Program-made: the position numbers and the translations under genes
Part shown: in pieces, positions 15,391 to 22,632 of the stretch
Position numbering within the stretch: position 1 is the stretch's first letter
Layout of the letters: each line of letters starts with the position of its first letter
Notes under the pieces: generated by a model
What the model saw: the letters and a program-made list of their open reading frames with translations, nothing else
Database searches by the model: none
What the model was told of the DNA's origin: nothing
NCBI GenBank assembly: GCA_035552775.1
Contig: DASZKW010000079.1
Coordinates: 1 to 27,299, forward strand
DNA from: DASZKW01 sp035552775
Lineage (GTDB): Bacteria > Actinomycetota > Acidimicrobiia > Acidimicrobiales > Palsa-688
DNA: 27,299 nt
Reading direction: 5' to 3'

Positions 15391-16849
15391 CGTCGTGATC
15401 TCTGCCGGCGCCCAGGTGCTGGCCCACGTCCCCTCCCTGGCGCGCCACGGCTCCAAGCCCCGCCGGGAGCTGCACGACGCCGCGGTCGCTGCCGCCTTCA
15501 CGTCGTCGTTGCGCAGCTTCGACCAGGCGGTCGCCTACCCCGCCAACCAGGCCTACGTCAACGCCCTCCACCCCCGCGACCTACCCCCCCGCCCTTGGTG
15601 GGTCAATGCAGTCAACACGCCGGGCGACGCCGCGCCGGGGGCTGGGGGCGCCGACGCATCGGGGGATGCGAGCCGCTGGACCAGGTCGGGCGAGATCATG
15701 CCCGAGGAGGAGTTCCTCGGTCTGCTGGCAGCTGTCGACGACTTCAACCTGCTCACCCTGTCGCCCGCCGCCGCCGAGCGCGCCGCCGCCGCCCTCGCCG
15801 CCCACCCCCTCGGCAAGCGCCTGGACCTCGAGCGCGTCGAGCGCTGCGCCGGCGACGTGGACGCCGTCGCCGCCGAGCCCGGGGCCCTTACGGTGATCGA
15901 CGGTGCCGCCGCCTTCCGCTGCGGCCAGCTCGACGACGAAGCGCTCGGCGCCCACGTCCTGCTCGACAACCTGGCGGCCAAGGCGACCGCCACCCTGGCC
16001 CTGCTCCACCTTCTAGAGGCCAAGGCCGTCGACCCGGCGTCGGTCGACTACGTCCTCGGCTGCGGCGAGGAAGCCGTCGGCGACCGCTACCAGAGGGGCG
16101 GGGGAAACATGGCCAAGGCCGTCGCCGCCGCCGCCGGTCTGAGCGAGGCGTCGGGTGCCGACATCAAGGACTTCTGCGCGGCGCCGGTCCCTGCCCTGGT
16201 GATCGCCGCCAGCCTGGTGTCGGCTGGCGTCTTCGGCCGGGTGGCGGTGATCGGAGGGGGGTGCATGGCCAAGCTCGGGATGAAGTTCCAGGGCCATCTG
16301 AAGTGCGCCATGCCGGTGCTCGAAGACGTGCTCGGCGGGGCCGTGGCGTTGGTCGAGGCCGACGACAAAACCTCGCCCCGCATCCGCCTCGACGGTGTCG
16401 GCAAGCACACGGTGGCGGCCGGCGGCTCCAACCCGCAGGTCATGGAGGCGCTCGCAGTTGAGCCCCTGGCCCGTCTGGGCATGCCCATGACCGCCGTCGA
16501 CGACTACGCCACCGAGCTGCACAACCCTGAGCTGACCGAGCCGCAGGGTAGCGGCAACGTGCCCGACCGCAACTACCGGACCATCGCCGCGCTTGCCGCC
16601 CGGAGGGGTGACATCGCCAAGGACGAGATCGCCGCCTTCGCCGCCGAGCGGGGGATGCCCGGCTACAGCCCCACCCAGGGCCACCTCGCCTCGGCGCTGT
16701 GCTACCTCCCCCACGCCCTGGACCGGCTCACCACCGGGACGGCCAACCGGGTGATGCTGATCGCCAAGGGCAGCCTGTTCCTCGGCAGGCTGTGCCAGCT
16801 GTCCGACGGGATGAGCGTGGTGCTGGAACGGAATACGATGTCCCCATGA
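15383..16849 (+). CDS. grdC: Reductase component C beta subunit (GrdC)
   Basis: This 488-residue cytoplasmic protein is homologous to GrdC, the FabH-like subunit of component C, which handles the acetyl group released from carboxymethylated GrdA. Family blocks are clear: RHGSKPRREL near residue 21, CGEEAVGDRYQRGGGNMAKA at 227-246, IKDFCAAPVPALVIAASLVS at 261-280, the Gly-rich VIGGGCMAKLGMKFQGH at about 289-305, GYSPTQGH at 427-434, and KGSLFLGRLCQLSDGMSVV near the end. A short Gly/Ala/Asp linker at about 80-97 is probably lineage-specific. The ATG overlaps the end of grdB by eight bases, and the stop overlaps the thioredoxin start as ATGA. GrdD, its usual partner that yields acetyl phosphate, is not encoded here. 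Confidence 0.93.
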   Translation: MPDVVISAGAQVLAHVPSLARHGSKPRRELHDAAVAAAFTSSLRSFDQAVAYPANQAYVNALHPRDLPPRPWWVNAVNTPGDAAPGAGGADASGDASRWTRSGEIMPEEEFLGLLAAVDDFNLLTLSPAAAERAAAALAAHPLGKRLDLERVERCAGDVDAVAAEPGALTVIDGAAAFRCGQLDDEALGAHVLLDNLAAKATATLALLHLLEAKAVDPASVDYVLGCGEEAVGDRYQRGGGNMAKAVAAAAGLSEASGADIKDFCAAPVPALVIAASLVSAGVFGRVAVIGGGCMAKLGMKFQGHLKCAMPVLEDVLGGAVALVEADDKTSPRIRLDGVGKHTVAAGGSNPQVMEALAVEPLARLGMPMTAVDDYATELHNPELTEPQGSGNVPDRNYRTIAALAARRGDIAKDEIAAFAAERGMPGYSPTQGHLASALCYLPHALDRLTTGTANRVMLIAKGSLFLGRLCQLSDGMSVVLERNTMSP

Positions 16850-17187
16850 GCGATTCCGCAGTCCTCGCCGAGGTGACCAAGGACGACTTCCGGGATGTGG
16901 TTTCGGAGGGCACGGTGCTCGTCGACATCTGGGGACCCGACTGCCAGCCCTGCCTGACGCTCCTGCCCCACGTCGAGGCTCTTGCCGAGAAGTACGCCGG
17001 GGAGATGAAGGTGGTCAAGCTCGAAGCTCCCAAGGCCCGGAGGCTGTGTATGGAGCTCGGGGTCATGAGTCTCCCCGGGTTCCTGCTGTTCCGCGACGGC
17101 GAGGAGGTGGCGCGCCTGTCCGATGCCGCCCTGACGCCGCAGCGTCTCGACCAGTGGTTGGACGAGCAGAGGAAGGAGGTGAGTTGA
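16846..17187 (+). CDS. Dedicated thioredoxin of the Grd system
   Basis: This 113-residue thioredoxin-fold protein has the redox site WGPDCQPC (Cys33, Cys36) in place of the usual WCGPC. Thioredoxins from grd operons share this shift, with an altered residue before the first Cys and a Pro before the second. They also share the block KARRLCMELGVMSLPGFLLF, where SLPG supplies the cis-Pro. Its role is to recycle the selenoproteins after each turnover. The ATG at 16846 overlaps the grdC stop (ATGA). The end of the gene contains a strong ribosome site (AAGGAGGTGA, 17173-17182) for grdA. No thioredoxin reductase gene is nearby, so the electron donor must come from elsewhere. Confidence 0.9.
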   Translation: MSDSAVLAEVTKDDFRDVVSEGTVLVDIWGPDCQPCLTLLPHVEALAEKYAGEMKVVKLEAPKARRLCMELGVMSLPGFLLFRDGEEVARLSDAALTPQRLDQWLDEQRKEVS

Positions 17188-17192
17188 GACCC

Positions 17193-17651
17193 GTGCTCAA
17201 GAACCGGAAGGTCATCGCCCTCGGCGAGCGCGACGGCATCTCGGGGACAGCCATCGCTGCCTGTGCCGAGGCGGCGGGGGCCCAGGTGGCCTTCGTCGCC
17301 ACCGAGTGCTTCGTCTGAACTGCGTCAGGAGCCATGGACCTGCAGAGCCAGGAGGCGATCGCTCGGATCGCCAAGGCGGACGACCCCAAGTCACTGGTCG
17401 TGCTGCTCGGTGCCCCCGATCCGGAGGCAGCCGAGATCGCGGCCGAGACGGTGACCAAGGGAGATCCGGCCTATGCAGGTGCTTTGGCAGGGGCCCAGTT
17501 GGGCCTCGACGTGTACCACGTTTTGGACGACGCCATCAAGGCCGAGGTCCCCGACGACATCTGGGAGGAACAGATCGGCCTGATGGCCGATGTGCTCGAC
17601 GCCGAGGCGCTAGCCGGCGCCGTGCGCTCGATGCGCTCCGACGACTCTTGA
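17193..17651 (+). CDS. grdA: GrdA selenoprotein (protein PA), TGA read as selenocysteine
   Basis: Read through the TGA at 17316-17318, this is a 152-residue protein matching GrdA throughout. It has KVIALGERDGISGTAIAACA at the start, TECFV-U-TASGAMDLQSQE at the Sec site (Sec42; known GrdA has it near 44), LVVLLGAPDPEAAEIAAETV, GALAGAQLGLDVYHV and IWEEQIGLMADVLD. The redox motif CxxU (C39-F-V-U42) is intact. GrdA carries the carboxymethyl group on Sec from GrdB to component C. The GTG at 17193 gives the family N-terminus MLKNRKV; TTG at 17184 is in frame and closer to the strong ribosome site. It is the last gene of the operon, five bases after the thioredoxin. Read as a normal stop, the TGA would leave two useless halves. 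Confidence 0.94.
17316..17372 (+). promoter_or_regulatory. Selenocysteine TGA and candidate SECIS hairpins in grdA
   Basis: After the TGA (17316-17318) two hairpins are possible. A short one, CAGG/CCTG (17326-17329 with 17339-17342), has a nine-base loop. A perfect 7-bp one, GGCGATC/GATCGCC (17354-17360 with 17366-17372), has the loop GCTCG starting 42 bases after the TGA, a little farther than usual. Which of them, if either, recruits SelB is unclear. Confidence 0.45.
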
Positions 17652-17679
17652 GTTGAGCCGGCGAGGGGGATAGAGCGCG

Positions 17680-17706
17680 CCGACGGCTCCTAGCCAGCCG
17701 TGTCGG
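17680..17706. terminator. Hairpin between convergent grdA and the MMPL gene
   Basis: CCGACGGCT (17680-17688) pairs with AGCCG-TG-TCGG (17696-17706), leaving a two-base bulge, around a seven-base loop. It lies 28 bases past the grdA stop and 41 bases from the end of the convergent transporter gene. It probably terminates both transcripts. No T-tract is present. Confidence 0.5.
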
Positions 17707-17747
17707 AGAGAGGACGCGCCGGCCGTAAACCTCTTCAGGCCCGTCGG

Positions 17748-19874
17748 TCAGGCGACGGCGGGTTCCAAGACCGGGGCGGAGGGGGCGACCCGCAGGATAC
17801 GGGCGGCCCACACGGGGAGCCACCAGTTCCACCGGCCCAGGACACCGATGAGGGAGGGGACGAGCAGGGAGCGGATGAGCACGGCGTCGATGAGGATCCC
17901 CGCCCCTAGACCGGTGGCGAGCACCTTGACGTCGGTGCCGGGGGCGCTCGACATGGCGAGGAAGCTGAGGAACAAGATGAGGGCGGCACTCGTCACCAGA
18001 CGCCCCGTCCGGCCTATGCCCGTCACCACCGCAGCGTCGGTCGACCCGGCGGCGTCGTACTCCTCGCGCACGCGGGAAAGGATGAAGACCTCGTAGTCCA
18101 TCGACAGCCCGAAGAGGAAGGCGAAAACCATGAGCGGGACCCAAACCGTGATCGACCCGGTAGCGGGGACCGACCACAGGGCATGGCTACCGTGGCCCCA
18201 CTGCCAGACCCATACCATGACCCCGTAGGCGGCGCCGACCGACACCAGGTTGAAGATCACCGCCTTTATGGCCAGCACCAGGGACCGGAACGCCCGGGCC
18301 AACAGGACCAGGGTGACGAGCGCGATCAGTGCCAGCATGAGTGGAAACTGGCCGTACACGGCGTGGATGAAGTCGGACTGGCCGAGTCCCTGGCCGCCCA
18401 CGCCGATCACGTCAGGGCGGCCGGACAGGGCGTCGCTCACGGCGTTGACCGTCGCCGAACCAGCAGCCGAGCTCGGCTCGGCCACGGGAAGGATCTCGAC
18501 CAGCCCTGTACCTCGCGCCGAAGCGGTCCCGACGGTGGCAAAGGCGGTGTGCACCCCGGGGATCTGGCGGACCTCCGCTGCCACGGGGCCGGCGGCGCCG
18601 GCCGTGGTCAGCACGTCTATCGGGCTGATGATCCCCGACGGCACCCCACCGGCCTGCAACTGGCTCAGCGTGGCCTGGGCTGAGCCGGACGGGGCCAGTG
18701 ACTTGGACCCGGGCTCGCCCAGGTGCAGGCTGAACAACGGGACTACCAGAGCCGCCGCCGCCACCGCGCCGATGGCGAAGGCAACCGCCCGGTGGCGTAG
18801 CACCAGCCGTGCCCAACCGGTCCAGGGCCGGCTGGCGTGCACCTCGTGGCGCACACGTGGGTGGTCGAGGGCCGGGCCGATCGTGGCGAGCAGCGCGGGG
18901 AGAAGGGTAGTGGCGACCGCGACCGATATGAGGGGGATGAAAAAACCGGCGATGCCCATGGAGCGCAGGAACTGCACGGGGAGTACCACCAGTGCAAGCA
19001 GGCTTATGGCCACGGTGATGCCCGAGAACACGACCGCTCGGCCGGCGGAGCCCATGGCTGCGGTCACCGCGTCGTCGTTGGCGAAGCCGTTGGCCAGGTA
19101 CTCCCGCCAACGGGTCACGACCAGCAGCGAGTAGTCGATGGCCACGCCCAGGCCGATGAGCGCGATCAAGAACTCCACGATGAAGCTCACCGACGTCAAC
19201 TGGGTGAGCCCGTAGACGAGCAGGAAGGTGGTGGGGATGGCGACCGCGGCCATCAGCAGCGGCAGCAGGGCGATGAAGCTGGCAAAGACGAAGGCCAGCA
19301 CGACCAGCGCACCCAGGCCCCCGAGCATTGTCTCGGTGAGGGGGGTGGTCCCCTTGCCGCCGCTGGTCCCCGCCTCCAACTGGGCGAGCCCGGTGACGCC
19401 GGTGGACCAGCCGGGCGGGGCGCCCTGGGCCAGCGAACGGGCCATGGGCTTGCCCGGGTCCGGGGCGGTGAAGCCGCCTTGGGGCACAGGAATGAACACC
19501 AGGGCGACGTTGGTCCGGCCGTCCTTCGTGGCCAGCCCGGCGTCACCCGTGGTGGCCTGATCGGCCACCCGCGAATCGGCCGCCGTCCGGGCCGCGGCGA
19601 CGAACAAGCGGTGGGCGGCAGCCACCGTCGCCGGCCCCGGCGCGGTGCCGGGAGTGACAGTGGCGGTGAGCACCACCGGGGGTTGGCTACCTCCGTTGTG
19701 GTACAAGCGCTGGATGGTGGCATCGGTCTTGAACGCCTGCCCGGGCAGTTGGAACTCGGTCGACAACGACTTGGTGGCGCTGCCGATCGTGGCGAAACCC
19801 GCTCCGGCTACCACCAGCCATACGAGCAGGACCAGCCGCCTATGACGAAGGGCGCTGACTGTCAGTCGAGTCAT
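17748..19874 (-). CDS. MMPL/RND-family membrane transporter
   Basis: This 708-residue inner-membrane protein has the repeated layout of MMPL-type RND transporters. There is a first membrane helix (about residues 12-32), an outer loop of about 130 residues, and five helices from about 180 to 340. A second helix-loop-helix half follows, with helices near 370 and from about 520 to 690. The membrane Asp block IGLGVAIDYSLLVVTRWREY and its second-half partner FLFGLSMDYEVFILSRVREE carry the Asp-Tyr pairs thought to couple transport to protons. Actinobacterial relatives export lipids or hydrophobic compounds; the cargo here is unknown. The ATG at 19874 fits the usual start (MTRLTVSALRHRRLVLLVWL). It stands alone, with no TetR/MarR gene beside it. 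Confidence 0.92.
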   Translation of the reverse strand: MTRLTVSALRHRRLVLLVWLVVAGAGFATIGSATKSLSTEFQLPGQAFKTDATIQRLYHNGGSQPPVVLTATVTPGTAPGPATVAAAHRLFVAAARTAADSRVADQATTGDAGLATKDGRTNVALVFIPVPQGGFTAPDPGKPMARSLAQGAPPGWSTGVTGLAQLEAGTSGGKGTTPLTETMLGGLGALVVLAFVFASFIALLPLLMAAVAIPTTFLLVYGLTQLTSVSFIVEFLIALIGLGVAIDYSLLVVTRWREYLANGFANDDAVTAAMGSAGRAVVFSGITVAISLLALVVLPVQFLRSMGIAGFFIPLISVAVATTLLPALLATIGPALDHPRVRHEVHASRPWTGWARLVLRHRAVAFAIGAVAAAALVVPLFSLHLGEPGSKSLAPSGSAQATLSQLQAGGVPSGIISPIDVLTTAGAAGPVAAEVRQIPGVHTAFATVGTASARGTGLVEILPVAEPSSAAGSATVNAVSDALSGRPDVIGVGGQGLGQSDFIHAVYGQFPLMLALIALVTLVLLARAFRSLVLAIKAVIFNLVSVGAAYGVMVWVWQWGHGSHALWSVPATGSITVWVPLMVFAFLFGLSMDYEVFILSRVREEYDAAGSTDAAVVTGIGRTGRLVTSAALILFLSFLAMSSAPGTDVKVLATGLGAGILIDAVLIRSLLVPSLIGVLGRWNWWLPVWAARILRVAPSAPVLEPAVA

Positions 19875-19978
19875 GCGACGTGCTCCGGGGTCGGTTCAGG
19901 GCATCTTAGGAACGACGCTAGGAATGGCCTCCGCGCCCTTTGCTGCCTCGGCTAGGGCGGCGCCTTTAGACTATGGGA

Positions 19979-20407
19979 TCAGCACGGCCCTGCCAGCCGC
20001 GAGCGGTAGGTTGCGGTGCCCCCCACGTCGGCGACTACCTGATCGCACGCGCGGCAGGCTCCGGCACCGCTCTGGGCGAACCACCTGCAGGTCCGGCGGA
20101 TGGGACACGCCGCCAGCTTGGTGGGGATGGCCACCACGACGGTCGATACCACTTCGTCGGCAACGGCGCAGCGCTCACCGGTCCACTGAGGACAAGAATT
20201 CTCGACACAGTCGCCGGTGAAACGGAACCGGCGCTCCGGGCTGCCCTCTGCCTTCGCCCGGGCGACGAAGCGCTGGTCCACTACCGCAGGCATCTGCAGG
20301 TAGGCGAGGTGCCCCGAGGGACGCATGACCCCGAGGATGCGGACACCCGGTTCGCACGCCCGGCTCGGACAGCTCATCGAGCCATCCGGCCCGGCGCGAT
20401 CGATCAT
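19979..20407 (-). CDS. Cys-rich protein of unknown function
   Basis: This 142-residue soluble protein has ten Cys at about residues 13, 18, 67, 72, 80, 101, 107, 118, 121 and 142, grouped as CPSRAC, CVENSCPQWTGERC and CPIRRTCRWFAQSG-ACRAC. The groups suggest bound metal, such as an Fe-S cluster or zinc. The ATG at 20407 overlaps the stop of the preceding small gene as ATGA, so the pair is translationally coupled; an internal ATG at 20377 (MSCPSRAC) is a possible alternative. No signal peptide or membrane segment is visible. I do not recognise the family with certainty. Coupling to a 76-residue peptide gene recalls precursor/accessory pairs of peptide-modification clusters, but no modifying enzyme is seen here. 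Confidence 0.65.
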   Translation of the reverse strand: MIDRAGPDGSMSCPSRACEPGVRILGVMRPSGHLAYLQMPAVVDQRFVARAKAEGSPERRFRFTGDCVENSCPQWTGERCAVADEVVSTVVVAIPTKLAACPIRRTCRWFAQSGAGACRACDQVVADVGGTATYRSRLAGPC

Positions 20408-20634
20408 TCTTCGCTCGTCTTGGCCTCGACGACCTGCTCGAGCTCGTGCTGCAGTTCGACGGGAGGTATGCCGCGCCACAAAATGTTCCGGTACTGGTAG
20501 GAGACGGCGTTTGGGGGCGTTTGATCGGCGAGCGCGAACGCTACCGCCTGCCCGATCGCCTGGTTCACCCGGTCGCGATCGTCCTCGGACAGCTCCACGT
20601 CAGTGACGACGAATCTGAACTCGTGTTTGGCCAT
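20404..20634 (-). CDS. Small protein, upstream partner of the Cys-rich protein
   Basis: This 76-residue protein without Cys starts MAKHEFRFVVTDVELSEDDR. A predicted strand is followed by a helix (about 18-40, RVNQAIGQAVAFALADQ), then YRNILWRGIPPVELQHELEQ. The ATG has a ribosome-site-like AGAGGGG upstream. It is coupled by an ATGA overlap to the Cys-rich gene. The helix LSEDDRDRVNQAIGQAVAFA looks like a leader-type helix, but the protein lacks an obvious core peptide, so a structural or partner role is equally possible. Function unknown. Confidence 0.65.
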   Translation of the reverse strand: MAKHEFRFVVTDVELSEDDRDRVNQAIGQAVAFALADQTPPNAVSYQYRNILWRGIPPVELQHELEQVVEAKTSEE

Positions 20635-20802
20635 GAGATAACCCCTCTCTCGCCTTTGGAAGCATCGGCAACTCTGCCAATGATGGACGGCTCGCCGGTC
20701 AATTGGTGGATTTATGGCCGATCGTCCAAAAGTTGTCCCAGGCGCCGAGCCGGGCTGTACGCTCCCACCACCGCCGTGCTCGCATACAGCGAGTACCTGG
20801 GA

Positions 20803-22455
20803 CTACTGGCTTGGGGTGGCGACGACGTTGTAGGCGGCACCGTCGGCAAAGTTGGGGATGCTAAAGCTGACCAACTCATTACCGGCACCGTCAGGCTGTG
20901 TGGTGAGGTTCGACGGGCTGGTGCGGATCGGACCGCTGACGGCGGCTCCGGGCTGGGAAGGCTCGTAGCTGAGAGCGACGTTGACCCGCGGTGAGTTCCA
21001 CGGCACCACCAGGTTTACCCGTACCGAAGTCGGCGGCGCTGGGTTGCTCGCCGAAGGGGCTACCGCCCGGCCGACCAGCGCGACCATTTGGCGTTTGGAG
21101 GAGTCAATCGAGCCGAGAGCCTGCATCGTGTTATTGCTCGAGCTGGTCGCCACCATCTGCCCGCTCATCTGAGCGTAGGTGAGCCCGATGTAGTACTCCG
21201 ACGTCGTCGACTGCCCGTTGTCGGTGAGCAGGCCGTCCAGGTCAGGGGCGTCGCAAGTCTCCCAGCAGGACCGGCTTGCGGAACTGATACCGGCGTCGGT
21301 GATAGCGGCCAGGTAGCCCACATCCCAACCAGGAATCGGCTGGTTGCCCGGGGTTCCGTACTCGTCGAGAAACATTTTCGGCTGACCGAGTCCGGGTAGG
21401 GAGCGGACCAGCGCCCATGTGGTGATGAAGTCGGCGTTCAGGTCTGCGAGCGTCTGGCCGTTGTCGTGCCAGGTGACGGCAGCCAGCTGCAGTCCATGTG
21501 CGGCTGCGAAATCCAGGAAGGTGGTCAAGTCTGGCTCGTGGGTGAGGGTGTTCGGGGGGAGTGGGTGCAGCGCCCACAAGCCGATCGATGGGCCGATTAT
21601 CGCAGCCGTTGGATCGACGGATTTGATCGCCTGGTAGGCGACGAGGAACTGCTGAAGCAGGTCGTCTGGCGTCTCTGCGGCGAAATCCGCCGGGCTGTAA
21701 TAGTTATGCCAGCCGGGCTCGTTGTACACGTCCCAGTAGTCCACCGTCCTGCCGCTCGCCAAGATATTAGCCGTGGTGGAGCGGACCCAGGAGGCGTACT
21801 CCGACCAGTTCGACCAGGGAGTAACCCGATAGCCATTCGAGTCCGTCAGAGTCCACATGTCCGACAGGACCAGCGTCGTTTGGGCGCCTGTGGAGCTAGC
21901 TATATCCCAATTGGTCCAGTTGTAGGAACCGTCGGGTCTGAGCGGCGGCGCCGAGCGGTACATCGTTGTGGCCAGGGCTCTGAGGTCCGCTGCGTCGTTG
22001 ATGCTCGGCTCCACTCCCTGGTTGATGCCCGAGCCGGCGTGGGTGACCGGCCCGATGGGATGGGTGGCGTCGAGCGTGACGCAGGCTCCAGCAGGACACG
22101 CACCTGATGGCGTCGTTGTCGTGGCCACAGGAGAAGGGGTCTGGGCGGAAACCGCGGTGCTGGGATGAGACCGTGCGGTCGTCGTCGTAGTCGTCGAAGC
22201 AGGTTTGGCCGTCGTTGTGGAGTCGACCGTCGTCGTGGGGTCCGCCGTCGCCGGCGTTAGACCAGTGACCGGCCCGGTGTTCGAGGCGACGACGCCGCCC
22301 GAGGTCGTTCGGGCCCGCGGCGGGGAGCCAAATCCGGAAACCGACACGATCGCACCGATTGACATGATGACCACAATCATCGTGGTCAAGCCCACAAGGA
22401 GCCGTGCCCTTGCTGCTTGTGGCCATTCCCTCTGATTTAACGACGCTAGTCTCAT
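20803..22455 (-). CDS. Secreted glycoside-hydrolase-like protein (GH39-like TIM barrel)
   Basis: This protein of about 550 residues has an N-terminal membrane helix (about 20-40, LLVGLTTMIVVIMSIGAIVS) and a Thr/Pro/Ala-rich linker to about residue 118. A catalytic barrel follows, then a C-terminal beta domain from about 460. The barrel carries VDYWDVYNEPGW (acid/base Glu about 246) and PKMFLDEYGTPG (nucleophile Glu about 365), the spacing and context of clan GH-A enzymes such as GH39. The cell-wall-facing anchor and linker suggest action on polysaccharide at the cell surface. The ATG at 22455 is preferred over the TTG one codon earlier. It has no operon partner. The family number and substrate are uncertain. 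Confidence 0.8.
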   Translation of the reverse strand: MRLASLNQREWPQAARARLLVGLTTMIVVIMSIGAIVSVSGFGSPPRARTTSGGVVASNTGPVTGLTPATADPTTTVDSTTTAKPASTTTTTTARSHPSTAVSAQTPSPVATTTTPSGACPAGACVTLDATHPIGPVTHAGSGINQGVEPSINDAADLRALATTMYRSAPPLRPDGSYNWTNWDIASSTGAQTTLVLSDMWTLTDSNGYRVTPWSNWSEYASWVRSTTANILASGRTVDYWDVYNEPGWHNYYSPADFAAETPDDLLQQFLVAYQAIKSVDPTAAIIGPSIGLWALHPLPPNTLTHEPDLTTFLDFAAAHGLQLAAVTWHDNGQTLADLNADFITTWALVRSLPGLGQPKMFLDEYGTPGNQPIPGWDVGYLAAITDAGISSASRSCWETCDAPDLDGLLTDNGQSTTSEYYIGLTYAQMSGQMVATSSSNNTMQALGSIDSSKRQMVALVGRAVAPSASNPAPPTSVRVNLVVPWNSPRVNVALSYEPSQPGAAVSGPIRTSPSNLTTQPDGAGNELVSFSIPNFADGAAYNVVATPSQ

Positions 22456-22632
22456 CAACCGCCTTCATCCCGGGGCACCTTCAAGGCCGGAGTTCGGGGG
22501 GCAGCGTAGCCAATTTTCCGTCCACCGGACAGGGCGGCCGGCGCACGGTCACGGCTTTCCCGTCCGTTCGCCCATGGCAACCTCTGCTGTCGGCGCCGTC
22601 TCATCCTGCCGCAGTCGTTGCCGCCCATCGGG

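Noticed and set aside
17334..17651. A separate gene starting at the ATG just after the grdA TGA
   Set aside because: That ATG is an internal Met of GrdA (GAMDLQ), and it has no suitable ribosome site.
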